From the NCBI RefSeq assembly GCF_003437535.1, contig NZ_QSQT01000006.1, forward strand, positions 1 through 64,000: a DNA stretch of 64,000 nt, written 5' to 3'. Position numbers and translations under genes: made by a program. The notes under the pieces were generated by a model. That model was not told the origin of the DNA. It worked only from the letters and a program-made list of their open reading frames with translations, and did not search any database. The DNA comes from Phocaeicola plebeius. Its GTDB lineage: Bacteria > Bacteroidota > Bacteroidia > Bacteroidales > Bacteroidaceae. Below are positions 46,301-54,876 of this stretch, piece by piece (within the stretch, counting starts at the first letter, position 1; each line of letters opens with the position of its first letter).

Positions 46301-46592
46301 ACACGGTTTCCCCTGGGTATACAAAGAGTTGAAAATCGGTAAGCTCATCGGAGCTCCTGTTCCGGGCACCATGACTGCTGTATGGTGGGAACGTCAGATA
46401 GACCCGACCATCGTCTTCGGTATTCCTCAAGTAGGTTGTATGGATATGCGAGGCCAGTACATGGAAAACAAACAATTGGAGCCGGACATCAAAGTCTACA
46501 ACAGTCCTGAAAAATCACTGAAAGGCGAAGATAAACAGCTTGCAGCAGCAGTAAAGGAAATGCTGAAAGAAGCCGATGCACAAAAGAAATAA
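43344..46592 (+). CDS. Tricorn-like S41-family protease
   Basis: A large 1,082-residue exported peptidase with a short signal peptide (SLFLAALAAFTTAGA). The N-terminal half contains WD40-like PD40 beta-propeller repeats (SPDGSTIAFCYKGDIYTVP, SPDGQQIAFASSRQGSMDIY and others). A Lys/Glu/Asp-rich insert lies at about 564-592. A second propeller part, a PDZ-like domain (about 790-880), and the S41 core follow. The active-site candidates are His in LNGSHTGARY and Ser in EDNYSNAHGFPW. This matches tricorn protease homologues, which degrade peptides, here probably in the periplasm. The last gene of the YtxH-side cluster. Confidence 0.92.
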   Translation: MKTSLFLAALAAFTTAGATENPLWMRYCSISPDGSTIAFCYKGDIYTVPSTGGNARQLTTNPAHDTHPIWSPDGQQIAFASSRQGSMDIYIVSKDGGIPKRLTTHSGNETPVTFSDATHILFKANLMPDATDLSFPSAQFPQVYEINTQGGRPQLYSSLPMEDISVAQDGTTLLYHDQKGYEDPWRKHHTSSITRDIWISKKENNERTYQKVTSFNGEDRNPIWSNDNQSFYYLSEKAGSFNIFKCNLDGSNEMQLTHHTQHPVRFLSSSQNGLLCYGYDGEIYTVKEGQQPQKVAIRIVTDQTENELAHQIKSSGATEIAVPPNGKEVAFILHGDVFVTSTEYTTTKQITDTPEQERSIDFAPDGRSIVYASERNGLWQIYQSTLTKEEEKLFTYATDIKEEQLTHSQVTSFQPQYSPDGKQIAFLENRTTLRVLNLKDKSVRTAMDGKYEYSYSDGDQWFQWSPDSKWLLCGYIGTGGWNNNDVALVNASGNGEIHNLTESGYTDSNAKWVLDGKAMIWESDRAGYRSHGSWGAESDVYIMFFDLEAYERFRLSKEEFALVKEKEDKEKEKDKQNDKKKDKKEKSEKDKEVTPLTFDLENCRDRIIRLTVNSSHLGDAVLSPDGDKLYYQASFEDGADLWVHDLKEQKTELLLKDIGYGSMTYNKENKQLFLCSNGGIKKIDIEKNKTDNVSFEAIFNYRPYEEREYIFNHVWQQVLDKFYVADLHGTDWKFYRESYARFLPHINNNYDFQEMLSELLGELNGSHTGARYYAPGATLSTACLGVFFDNSYEGDGLKIQEIIAKGPFAVKKTDVTAGCIIEKIDGEPILKDTDYYPMLEGKAGKNVQLSIYNPQNGKRFPVTIKPISTGEQNELLYKRWVKKNEKMVETLSGGRIAYVHVKGMDSPSFRNVYSELLSDRNRNKEAVIVDTRHNGGGWLHDDLATLLSGKEYQRFVPRGQYIGSDPFNKWLKPSCVMICEDNYSNAHGFPWVYKELKIGKLIGAPVPGTMTAVWWERQIDPTIVFGIPQVGCMDMRGQYMENKQLEPDIKVYNSPEKSLKGEDKQLAAAVKEMLKEADAQKK

Positions 46593-46615
46593 TTGTAACT
46601 CCTAGACAAGTCTAT

Positions 46616-46660
46616 AAAAAAGCGGGGAAGGACAAAACACATCGTCCTCCCCGCTTTTTT
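46616..46660. terminator. Bidirectional terminator between tricorn and GH88 genes
   Basis: AAAGCGGGGAAGGAC pairs with GTCCTCCCCGCTTT, flanked by A and T runs. It closes the convergent tricorn gene and the PUL operon. Confidence 0.92.
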
Positions 46661-46676
46661 ATAATAACTCCAATTT

Positions 46677-47897
46677 TTATTCTACGGCCCGCAAACCTTC
46701 ATTAATTCTCTTCAATCTCAGCAAGGCCTCAATATAGTAATAATCTGCATAGATGATAGAAGCATCTATTTCCGACTTAGCTGGCCAGTGACCGGTAGAA
46801 TGTAACAAGAAAGCGACATTCGTATCCCGTGACTGATATTTATCGCTGCTCAGACTGCACAACATTTTTTCCGCAGCTTCCTTGTACTTTTCCCCTTGCC
46901 CGTTTCCATAAAAACCAGACATCTCCAGCAAAGCCGAAGCGACCACACAAGCCGCAGAAGCATCCCTAGGTGCATTCGGGATGTCAGGTGCATTAAAATC
47001 CCAGTAAGGCACATAGTCCTCTGGCAAATTCTTCAGATACACGTCCACCAACTTCTCTGCAAATTCCAGATACTTAGGATCACCGGTTTCACGGAACACC
47101 ACAGTATAGCCATAAATAGCCCAGGCCTGTCCACGTGCCCACATCGACTCATCCGCATATCCCTGATGCGTGCATTTCTTAATGCAATTCCCTGTCAGTG
47201 TATCATACACAGCCACATGATACGAGGTATAATCCGGACGGAACTGGTTTTCCATCGTTTTGTCTGCATGCGACACTGCCACATCAAACAACCGCCGGTC
47301 TCCCCCGTTGCGGGCAGCCCAGAAAAGCATCTCCAAGTTAATCATGTTATCCATAATGGTGTTATGCCCGCCCAACATCTCAATGTTACGAGGCCAGGAC
47401 AGAATCGTCCCCACTTTCGGATTATACAAAGTAGCCAGCGAGTCAGCTGTAGCAATGATTACATCCCGATAAGTCGGATTATGCGTCAGACGATACCCGT
47501 TTCCATAACTGCAAAACACGAGAAAGCCCAAATCGTGATCATACGCCGGAATCTCCGAAAACAACTTTAAAGACTCCGTGTACTTTTCTGCCAGTTCACG
47601 AATCGTATCATTTTGTGTAGCTTCATAATCATACCACAAAATACCCGGCCAGAATCCACCTGTCCATTCTTCCTTAGCCACCTTCCGGCAATTCCAGAAC
47701 TTTTCTCCCGACAAGATATTTCGAGGCTGCATACTATAATCCGCCTCCCCGTTCTTTTCCAGTTCAGCCAGCGCACGATGTACTTGCACGTCACAATACG
47801 CCAAGGCTTTATCCACATCCAGGTTTTCAGTCTTTTCACCGGCACAAGAAGATAAAGCCATGATTCCTATGCCATACAACAGATTTCTAATTTTCAT
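46677..47897 (-). CDS. GH88 unsaturated uronyl hydrolase (lipoprotein)
   Basis: Removes the unsaturated 4,5-uronic acid that a polysaccharide lyase leaves at the end of oligosaccharides. The 406-residue protein has a lipobox (GIMALSSCAGE). GH88 marks are AYDHDLGFLVF (Asp120/122 region) and GGHNTIMDNMINLEML (Asp183), the two catalytic-Asp blocks, plus QGYADESMWARGQAWAIYGY. It is the last gene of the GH28-like to GH88 set, 12 bp after the GH43. Its presence implies that a lyase acts upstream; the heparinase II/III-type protein in the same locus is the candidate. Confidence 0.92.
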   Translation of the reverse strand: MKIRNLLYGIGIMALSSCAGEKTENLDVDKALAYCDVQVHRALAELEKNGEADYSMQPRNILSGEKFWNCRKVAKEEWTGGFWPGILWYDYEATQNDTIRELAEKYTESLKLFSEIPAYDHDLGFLVFCSYGNGYRLTHNPTYRDVIIATADSLATLYNPKVGTILSWPRNIEMLGGHNTIMDNMINLEMLFWAARNGGDRRLFDVAVSHADKTMENQFRPDYTSYHVAVYDTLTGNCIKKCTHQGYADESMWARGQAWAIYGYTVVFRETGDPKYLEFAEKLVDVYLKNLPEDYVPYWDFNAPDIPNAPRDASAACVVASALLEMSGFYGNGQGEKYKEAAEKMLCSLSSDKYQSRDTNVAFLLHSTGHWPAKSEIDASIIYADYYYIEALLRLKRINEGLRAVE

Positions 47898-47909
47898 ATC
47901 TAAATTCTT

Positions 47910-49562
47910 TTATTTTTCCACACGAAACCAGTCTACATCCAGCCAGCCACGCTCCTTTCCATGAGGAGTTACGCTGAACATTCCCACCTTCGCACCAATC
48001 CATTTTCCCTGACGGGCTTTGAACAGCGTGCCGGCCTCCGTAAATTTCTTTCCATCCAGACTGTAGCTAAAGCGACAATATGCCCCTTTGTCCACATGTA
48101 CCCTTATGTAAATCTCTCTTTCGTAATTGGGGAACAAACCTGCTTCAAACTTCCGGCTGGGCTCTAATACGGCTAATGTAGAAACCTGTTCCAGGTTACC
48201 TTGTTCTGCATCCTTACATACAGCCTGCTTCAGCAAGAATTTTTCTTCCTGCTTTTCCACTCCTATCCAGGAATAGTCCCAGCCCATAATGATAAGTCCC
48301 GAAAGTTGTCCGTCATCTTTTGCCGAAACCTTCAATTTAGCGGTAGCCGTAAATTCCTCTGCCGGGAATTTTTGCATCAACAGATTCGGTACTTCCCAGA
48401 AGTTCTTAAAATGCGGCGAAAGTTCATGCCCATAAATACGGGCATATCCCATATTCGTCGTAAAGCCAAACACATCCTGATAATTTGCATGCCATTCCCA
48501 TTGCAGCCCCAGCTTACGAGTATCAAATTCATCACTCTCCACAGGTGTTTCTATCGGATACGTTTTATCGGTTTTAGGTTTACGATAACGGCTCACCGGG
48601 TCTCCACAACCGTCGCCGTCCTTATCAACTCCAATTACCGGCCAGTCATTTACCCATTTCATCGGATTCAGATGCAGTACACGTCCATAAGCTCCCTTAT
48701 CCTGAAAATGCAAAAACCAGGATTCTCCGGCCGGAGTGTCTACCCATCCTCCCTGATGCGGTCCGTTGATGTCCGTCTTTCCTTGCGCCATCACAATTCG
48801 GGCTTCATACGGTCCATACACATCTTTCGAACGCATCACCAGTTGCCATCCGGAAACGACTCCACCCGCAGGTGCAAACAGATAGTAAAATCCATTCCGC
48901 TTATAAAACTTAGCTCCCTCAATGGTATGATTTACTCCGTCATTTCCGTCGAACACCAGTACCGGGTCCGAAATGACTGCCGTACCTTCCTTATTCATCT
49001 CGCACACCGTCAACACACTGTTGAATTTCGCTCGGCTTCCGGCCCATGCATGAGCCAGATACACACGCCCGTCGTCATCCCATAACGGACAAGGGTCAAT
49101 CATCCCTTTTCCAGCTTTTACCAGCACTGGTTTATCCCATTCTCCATACGGGTCACGAGTCTTTACCATAAAAATGCCAAAATCCGGATCACCCCAGTAT
49201 ATATAGAACACTCCTTCATGAAAACGAATAGAAGGTGCCCATACGCCTTTTCCATGACGAGCTTCATTATAATATTCCACCGGTTCCACCTTCTTCAAGG
49301 CATAATTCACGATTTTCCAGTTTACCAAATCCTTTGAATGCAAGATAGGAAGTCCCGGAGTACAATTAAAACTAGACGCCGTTAAAAAATAGTCCTCTCC
49401 TACCGCACATACATCCGGATCAGAATAATCCGCATGAAGCACTGGATTCCGGTACATGCCATTCCCTTCATCAGACACCCATACCTCAGAACGATACTGT
49501 GCCATCGCTGGATGAAACAGGCTGCAAACTGACAGACTCAATATAAAAAACAATCCTTTCAT
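47910..49562 (-). CDS. GH43 glycosidase with C-terminal beta-sandwich
   Basis: A 550-residue secreted or periplasmic GH43 enzyme with a signal peptide (FFILSLSVCSLFHPAMA). The five-bladed propeller is at about 36-330 and has all three catalytic acids: Asp in HADYSDPDVCAVG, Asp in GMIDPCPLWDDDGRVYL, and Glu in HTIEGAKFYKRNGFYYLF. A C-terminal lectin-like beta-sandwich (about 345-550) resembles that of GH43 beta-xylosidases. Likely activity is exo-alpha-L-arabinofuranosidase or beta-xylosidase; which one is not readable. It ends 12 bp before the GH88 start. Confidence 0.92.
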   Translation of the reverse strand: MKGLFFILSLSVCSLFHPAMAQYRSEVWVSDEGNGMYRNPVLHADYSDPDVCAVGEDYFLTASSFNCTPGLPILHSKDLVNWKIVNYALKKVEPVEYYNEARHGKGVWAPSIRFHEGVFYIYWGDPDFGIFMVKTRDPYGEWDKPVLVKAGKGMIDPCPLWDDDGRVYLAHAWAGSRAKFNSVLTVCEMNKEGTAVISDPVLVFDGNDGVNHTIEGAKFYKRNGFYYLFAPAGGVVSGWQLVMRSKDVYGPYEARIVMAQGKTDINGPHQGGWVDTPAGESWFLHFQDKGAYGRVLHLNPMKWVNDWPVIGVDKDGDGCGDPVSRYRKPKTDKTYPIETPVESDEFDTRKLGLQWEWHANYQDVFGFTTNMGYARIYGHELSPHFKNFWEVPNLLMQKFPAEEFTATAKLKVSAKDDGQLSGLIIMGWDYSWIGVEKQEEKFLLKQAVCKDAEQGNLEQVSTLAVLEPSRKFEAGLFPNYEREIYIRVHVDKGAYCRFSYSLDGKKFTEAGTLFKARQGKWIGAKVGMFSVTPHGKERGWLDVDWFRVEK

Positions 49563-49711
49563 TCTTCTTTCCTAATTTAAGTAACCCTCAAAAACAATCT
49601 TCTACCTAAAGAAAAATACCCAAAACTTAAAAATCCATTTATCTAAAAACTTTTCGTCTATAAATACGAATCAGGGTTCCATTCCACTTAAAAGAAGAAC
49701 CTAAAAATTTC

Positions 49712-51649
49712 TTAAAATGATTCTCCGTTATATTTCTTATAAGCTTTTGCTTCCTTTTCTGTTACCGGCACCAGTCTCACGGCAGCTCCTCCTCTGGGTT
49801 TCAGGGCAAACTTTATCACATCCCCAGCTCCAACCAACACATACGAACATTTCACCTGTGTCTTTGTCTTCACTTCTTCTCCCCCATCGGTATAAATAGA
49901 TGCCAGATACATCTGATTCTTGTCCAGGAAAGAACAATCCAAAGTTTCAACAGAACCGTCATTGTTGGTCAGCATTCCCACAAACCATTCTTTCCCTTTC
50001 CGGCGAGCCATGGTGATATTTTTACCCGGCATACCATCCAACACATGCGACTCATCAAATACAGTCTGCAGATTTTCAAACCATTCAATCTCCGGTTCAC
50101 CGTTGTAGAATTGAGGACGGTCATACCAGAAAATTGTCATCAACGGACTATAAAACACCAATGAAGCCGCCAGCTGATGCGCATGCGTATTCTTCAAGCG
50201 CTTGTCATAATAACAGATAGTATAATCTGCGGCCCCGTTAATCATACGCGTAAACGGAAGAATGGTACTGTGTGTAGCATCCGGAAACTCTTCGTTCCCC
50301 AGGATACCTTCCTGTGTCAGCAGATTTGGATAAGTACGGCTGAATCCCGACGGACGGAACTCATCATGAATATTCATCATCAGGTTATTCTCTGCAGCCA
50401 GACGCACCATGTCGTGCAACCAGGTAGCCCAACGATGACTTGCATACTGCACAAATCCTGACTTCACTCCCACAATGCCCCATTTGTGCAACAGTGGGAA
50501 CAATTCGTGCATCTGCTTCTGCAAAGCATGTTGATTGACATACAACCAGATACCTACACCTTTCTTCTTTCCATACGCCACCACTTTCGGCATGTTCAGT
50601 TTTGACACCACCTTCGTGGCATCCCCATCATGTGAGGTACAGGGCATATACCACTGCCAGTCAAAAAGCATGTACGGGATGCGGTGTTCCGCACAGAAAT
50701 CAATGGTCTTCAAAGCCTGGTCTGTCGTAAGCGACGTTTCGCGCATGATTTTTCCCGGCTTAATCCAGTCCGTATTCTTAATCTCACAAGGAGGATTCAA
50801 ATTTTCGATAATATAATTGTGCTCCAGCAATTCACCCGGTTTGTCAGCTGCCATGATGACCTTCCACGGCGTCGCATAATAAGTAACAATATCTACCGGA
50901 CTGTACATGACAGAAGTCAATGTATGCTGTTTTTCAGAAGAAGACTGAAACTTAGTCAGACACCAGTCGTCTACATCCGCATCTGTCAATGCTGCCCAAA
51001 CTCCATTAGGCAATTCCAGCGTCAAGGCACGTTCCACCGGCTTCTTCAGCGCATTCACGTCCAGGTATTCAAAATGCGCCTGTGCCCATTGTTCGGCCCA
51101 AGCCTTGGTTCCTTCCGGAAAAGTATACTCCGTCAGATCCCCCACTACCTTATGAAAAATAGCTTTCGGATGTTCCGGGAAATAATAACGAAAAGCCACC
51201 CCTTCATCATAGGCACGCACTTCTACATTCAAACGGTAATCAGAACCGTCCTTTTTTGATAAATACAATGTGCCCCATCTGTAATTGTCACGCACCAAGC
51301 TGCGTTCCCCATAAAGCGGTGTCCAAGTAGTGTCATGGCTGCCATAAGCTACCGAATCCACCTCCAAATTGTCCATCCAGCATGCCGGCTGAGGCAACTT
51401 ACGCATCCCCAAAGCCATTTCCCAGACACGATTGTCCAGTTGCAATCCGGCCTGCGATTCCTTCACTACCTGTTTCCCATTGTAATTTACCTCATAGCAA
51501 AGTACATTGGCTCCGGAAGCCGATTTTTTCTCATAAAATTTCACCTTATGTATACCTTCCGGAGAAGACAAATTCAATTCTATCGGTTCTGCTGCACACA
51601 TTGCAGCTCCAAGAACCCATAATCCCAACGTCAAAGACAAGTTCTTCAT
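49712..51649 (-). CDS. GH97 glycoside hydrolase
   Basis: A 645-residue signal-peptide protein (LTLGLWVLGAAMCAAEP) of the GH97 family of alpha-glucosidases and alpha-galactosidases. The N-terminal beta-sandwich, the barrel (DWQWYMPC, GIWLYVNQH) and the C-terminal domain are all complete. At the position where retaining members carry the nucleophile Asp (KVDF-type), it reads VGVKSGF, so it is probably of the inverting type, using Glu residues such as those in GNEEFPDATHS. It follows GH30 by 79 bp and precedes GH43 by 149 bp. Confidence 0.9.
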   Translation of the reverse strand: MKNLSLTLGLWVLGAAMCAAEPIELNLSSPEGIHKVKFYEKKSASGANVLCYEVNYNGKQVVKESQAGLQLDNRVWEMALGMRKLPQPACWMDNLEVDSVAYGSHDTTWTPLYGERSLVRDNYRWGTLYLSKKDGSDYRLNVEVRAYDEGVAFRYYFPEHPKAIFHKVVGDLTEYTFPEGTKAWAEQWAQAHFEYLDVNALKKPVERALTLELPNGVWAALTDADVDDWCLTKFQSSSEKQHTLTSVMYSPVDIVTYYATPWKVIMAADKPGELLEHNYIIENLNPPCEIKNTDWIKPGKIMRETSLTTDQALKTIDFCAEHRIPYMLFDWQWYMPCTSHDGDATKVVSKLNMPKVVAYGKKKGVGIWLYVNQHALQKQMHELFPLLHKWGIVGVKSGFVQYASHRWATWLHDMVRLAAENNLMMNIHDEFRPSGFSRTYPNLLTQEGILGNEEFPDATHSTILPFTRMINGAADYTICYYDKRLKNTHAHQLAASLVFYSPLMTIFWYDRPQFYNGEPEIEWFENLQTVFDESHVLDGMPGKNITMARRKGKEWFVGMLTNNDGSVETLDCSFLDKNQMYLASIYTDGGEEVKTKTQVKCSYVLVGAGDVIKFALKPRGGAAVRLVPVTEKEAKAYKKYNGESF

Positions 51650-51728
51650 ATTCCTTTTATATTGTTTTTTATAGAAATACGAATAACTTGTCCCGACTAC
51701 TCAATCAAAATGTAAATTTCTTTGATTT

Positions 51729-53219
51729 TTATTTCACTTGAAACTCAAACGTATTAAACGAATGAGCCTGCAAAGTCACATTCAGCCATTTTTCTCCCAA
51801 CTTCACCGTCAGTTGCTGCGGATTATCCTGAAAGTTTCCTGCTACCACCACGGTTTTTCCTTCCGGAGTCTGTACCACTAACACCGGCTTCTTATCCTCA
51901 CCCGTCGGTTTAAACGCCAGCACCTTCGTGCCCGGCATCAGGAAACGGGTGTAATGCTTCACGGCATAATATTCCGGCGTAAAGATAGCCTTAGCCTGTT
52001 TGGAATCCACCCGTATCAAGGCATTCTGCTTCCATCCCCACGGACTTACTCCTTCATCCGCCAGAATCGGATTCCAGAAAGTATACTCCTCACAGCCATT
52101 TCCCAAATAATGGTTCATCAGATGAAACGTATGCTCTGCGGCTTTCCAGTCGAAAGAACCCCATCCGCATTCACTTTCAGTCTGCACATAGTTATAATTC
52201 GGATATTTCGCACGCAGGCGGGTCAGTAACTGTCCTCCTTCCCACTGCAGTCCTATTCCTTGAATCGTTTCAGGCATACGTGGGTCGTCCAGCACCTTTT
52301 CTATTACTTCATAACGGTTTGTGTTGATGGTTCCGAAATACAATTTCACGTCCGGATGCGCTTTCTTCAGTGCCGGAGCCAGATACTCTACATTGAAACG
52401 GATAATTCCCTCCGGTGTCCATGCACATCCCGGATAAGGCGTATAGCTCCACGATTCATTTTGAAACATTACCATCTTTATGGGAATATTCAGCTCTTTA
52501 TACGCGGAAACAAACTTGCAAAAGAAATTCGCGTATGCCGACAGGTAACGAGGGTCTTGAATAAAGAAGTCCGTTTCAGCCAGTTCTGCCGGGAATACTC
52601 CTTCTGTCTTAGGTCCTTTATTTCCTTGCAAATAATAGTCCTTCGCCGGATGCATCGTATTATATTTATCACTGCGCACCGGATAATCCTGATTGATTTT
52701 CATCCAGTTGGGCGGACTCCATGGAGAAATCCAGAAGGTCATGTTCGGATTATAACGCTGAGCCGACTTGATATACGGCACAAGCGAAGTCTTATCGCGG
52801 TCTATATTAAAATGCTTCAATTCAAAATCTCCCGGCACCTCGTCGCAGCTGTACCAGTTGCGTGAGAAGTCGTTCGCATTCATCGGAAAACGCCCCAACG
52901 TAAACCGCAAATCACCTTCCGGAGAAAACAGTTTCCTCAGAATTTCCTCTTTCTCATTACTAGGCAGCACATTCAAGGCATCCCATCCCAACTCATTGAA
53001 ACAAGTACCCCAAGCCTTGAAAACGACTACAGAATCTCCCTTATCTACCGATAAATCAGCAGCAGTTCCCTCTGCCTTCGTTTGCAATTTCACCTTGTTC
53101 TGTGTCCAAGTCTTCCCTTCACAACTACTCACCCAATCACATGTCTGTGCCTGCACAGATACCTCAAGCAGTGCAAGTCCCATACAACTGAACCAAATTT
53201 TTCTCCATTGTCTTTTCAT
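51729..53219 (-). CDS. GH30 family glycosidase
   Basis: A 496-residue exported enzyme with a signal peptide (IWFSCMGLALLEVSVQAQ). A TIM-barrel plus C-terminal beta-sandwich arrangement is typical of GH30. The acid/base Glu is in VMFQNESWSYTP and the nucleophile Glu in YVQTESECGWGSFDW. Other GH30 blocks are FKAWGTCFNELGWDAL, LRFTLGRFPMNANDFS and FWISPWSPPNWMK. GH30 covers beta-glucosidase, beta-galactosidase, beta-xylosidase/xylanase and beta-1,6-galactanase/glucanase activities; the substrate is unknown. It begins 15 bp after the GH28-like gene. Confidence 0.92.
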   Translation of the reverse strand: MKRQWRKIWFSCMGLALLEVSVQAQTCDWVSSCEGKTWTQNKVKLQTKAEGTAADLSVDKGDSVVVFKAWGTCFNELGWDALNVLPSNEKEEILRKLFSPEGDLRFTLGRFPMNANDFSRNWYSCDEVPGDFELKHFNIDRDKTSLVPYIKSAQRYNPNMTFWISPWSPPNWMKINQDYPVRSDKYNTMHPAKDYYLQGNKGPKTEGVFPAELAETDFFIQDPRYLSAYANFFCKFVSAYKELNIPIKMVMFQNESWSYTPYPGCAWTPEGIIRFNVEYLAPALKKAHPDVKLYFGTINTNRYEVIEKVLDDPRMPETIQGIGLQWEGGQLLTRLRAKYPNYNYVQTESECGWGSFDWKAAEHTFHLMNHYLGNGCEEYTFWNPILADEGVSPWGWKQNALIRVDSKQAKAIFTPEYYAVKHYTRFLMPGTKVLAFKPTGEDKKPVLVVQTPEGKTVVVAGNFQDNPQQLTVKLGEKWLNVTLQAHSFNTFEFQVK

Positions 53220-53234
53220 AGCGTCAACTCTTTT

Positions 53235-54680
53235 TTATTTCTCAAAAGTATTCAAAAAAGAAACACCTTCCACATGCGGACCCACATAAATTCGTGCCAT
53301 ATCTCCCGTATGATACCATTTCGGCTTTCCCGGCATATCATCAGAAATAATCTGACCGTTTATGCGAAGGTTTTCAAAACGAATGTTCCGTACCTTCCGC
53401 TGTGCATCATATCCCTCAATCACGGAAATCTCAGCCCGATTACCGGTGTACGACACATTCTTGAACACCACATTTTCAATCCCTCTTCCCGGCGCCTTGC
53501 AATATTTCTCATTAAAGAAAATACGAAGATTCACTAACTGCCCCTGTCGGAAGTTTTCAATGCGTATATCTTCAAAACGCACATTCCGTATCAGATTCTC
53601 ATCACCCGCATTAATAGCCAGACAACCTTGATAGTTCAACTGCTTCTCCTTATGGTCCAGAATATCAATATTCACATAATTCAGATTCTCCAAAATCTCC
53701 GGCTTGTCCACATTTCCATGAATCCCGATAAAAATAGGATGCGCCACATCGGCCCATAACGTAGAATTCTGCATGGTAATATTCGAACTTGGTCCTTCAA
53801 ATCCCAATCGTGTGCCATATACCGTAGTACAGTCATCCGATGTCCGGCAAAATACCCTGTCGAACAATACATTCCGGCTGGAAAACACATTCATCCCATC
53901 TCCCCAACCAAAATAACTGATGACTTTTACATTTCGAATGGTAACACTGTCCGAGCCACCCGTAGCACATTGTGTAGCCATTAATCCTTCCACGTACACA
54001 TTACGGGAATTAGCGATACGAATACCCATCTTCACGCTCGGGTCAATGATGCCCCTTCCCAGCAGCTTCACGTCATGCACATTTTCAATCAGCATCCGTC
54101 CCATCATCACGGATCCACCAGCCACATAGACCGTCTTACCGGAAGGAATACGAAATTCTCCTCCTTCAAAACGATGAATTCCGGGTCCGAAATAAATCAG
54201 GTCCGGATTCTTTTTGTCTACCTTAAATGTATCCAAGGGATTGGCAAACAAATGCAGGTTATGAAAAATATCTCCATTCACTTCCACCGAAAGATTGGCC
54301 GGTTTCTCTAATGAAAATTGAAGCGTATTCCCTTCTATCGTAAAAGGAATATCGTATGACAACGGACGTACACGAGCCGAATCGATCTTTCCTTTATTAT
54401 ACGTCACCGCAATCTCCACCTTTTCCGAAAAGTCAAAGGTAGCCATGGAGGCATGTTCTACATGGTGTTTCGTTCCACGCACTTCGTCCACATTCACCAA
54501 ATAAGCAGGCACAGACACCCAGTTAGTTTTTTCAGCTGGACGAATTCTAACCGTAAAGTCATCGTTCAGTTCTACACCTTTGGGAACTTGCCATGACACG
54601 ACCTTCCCTGCAGCAAAAATTTTACCCAAGCCACAACATAGACAACACAAAAATAAGTATCTAAATAACAAATGTCTCAT
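53235..54680 (-). CDS. Right-handed beta-helix glycosidase (GH28/GH49-like)
   Basis: A 481-residue exported protein with a signal peptide. It has an N-terminal beta-sandwich (about 25-150), then a parallel beta-helix with repeats such as NVYVEGLMATQ and SVTIRNVKVISYFGWGDGMNVF. Candidate acids are Asp261 (GWGDG) and the Asp282-Asp283-Cys pair in TSDDCTTVYG, placed as in GH28 and GH49 enzymes. The GHG and RIK motifs of true polygalacturonases are missing; HPIFIGIHG and LVNLRIFF are in their places. A pectin-type or dextran-type activity are both possible. It is the first gene of the five-gene GH set and is preceded by a paired operator. Confidence 0.75.
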   Translation of the reverse strand: MRHLLFRYLFLCCLCCGLGKIFAAGKVVSWQVPKGVELNDDFTVRIRPAEKTNWVSVPAYLVNVDEVRGTKHHVEHASMATFDFSEKVEIAVTYNKGKIDSARVRPLSYDIPFTIEGNTLQFSLEKPANLSVEVNGDIFHNLHLFANPLDTFKVDKKNPDLIYFGPGIHRFEGGEFRIPSGKTVYVAGGSVMMGRMLIENVHDVKLLGRGIIDPSVKMGIRIANSRNVYVEGLMATQCATGGSDSVTIRNVKVISYFGWGDGMNVFSSRNVLFDRVFCRTSDDCTTVYGTRLGFEGPSSNITMQNSTLWADVAHPIFIGIHGNVDKPEILENLNYVNIDILDHKEKQLNYQGCLAINAGDENLIRNVRFEDIRIENFRQGQLVNLRIFFNEKYCKAPGRGIENVVFKNVSYTGNRAEISVIEGYDAQRKVRNIRFENLRINGQIISDDMPGKPKWYHTGDMARIYVGPHVEGVSFLNTFEK

Positions 54681-54708
54681 TTTTTAATAAGTTAATTTTT
54701 CCCATATA

Positions 54709-54716
54709 CAAAAATA
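54709..54716 (-). promoter_or_regulatory. -7 box (TATTTTTG) of the GH28-like/GH88 operon
   Basis: TATTTTTG on the minus strand, 28 bp before the start codon and 33 bp downstream of the paired TTGTTAC operator. No -33 TTTG is present, as expected where an activator is needed. Confidence 0.5.
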
Positions 54717-54749
54717 TACCCCTAACGACTATTGGGGTAAAATCTATGT

Positions 54750-54777
54750 AACAAGAGTTGGAAATATTGTAACAAAT
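54750..54777 (-). promoter_or_regulatory. Paired TTGTTAC operator A
   Basis: On the minus strand TTGTTAC at 54777-54771 and again at 54756-54750, repeats exactly 21 bp apart. The half-site extends as TTTGTTAC-N5-TTT in the upstream copy. It lies 70-97 bp before the start of the GH28-like gene. Confidence 0.6.
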
Positions 54778-54791
54778 ACGCTTTTTGATAC

Positions 54792-54834
54792 AAAAAAGCC
54801 GCCGAAACGTTCTCTGAGGGCATTTCGGCGGCTT
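54792..54834 (-). terminator. Terminator of the double-GH43 gene
   Basis: AAGCCGCCGAAA pairs perfectly with TTTCGGCGGCTT (12 bp) around a 14-nt loop, with TTTTTTG following on the minus strand. Confidence 0.88.
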
Positions 54835-54876
54835 CCCGTCACATTATTACTTTATATTTTTACTATCGGCTATTTC

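Noticed and set aside
51650..51728. Separate promoter for GH97
   Set aside because: No TAnnTTTG box or TTGTTAC pair is visible on the minus strand, so read-through from GH30 is simpler.
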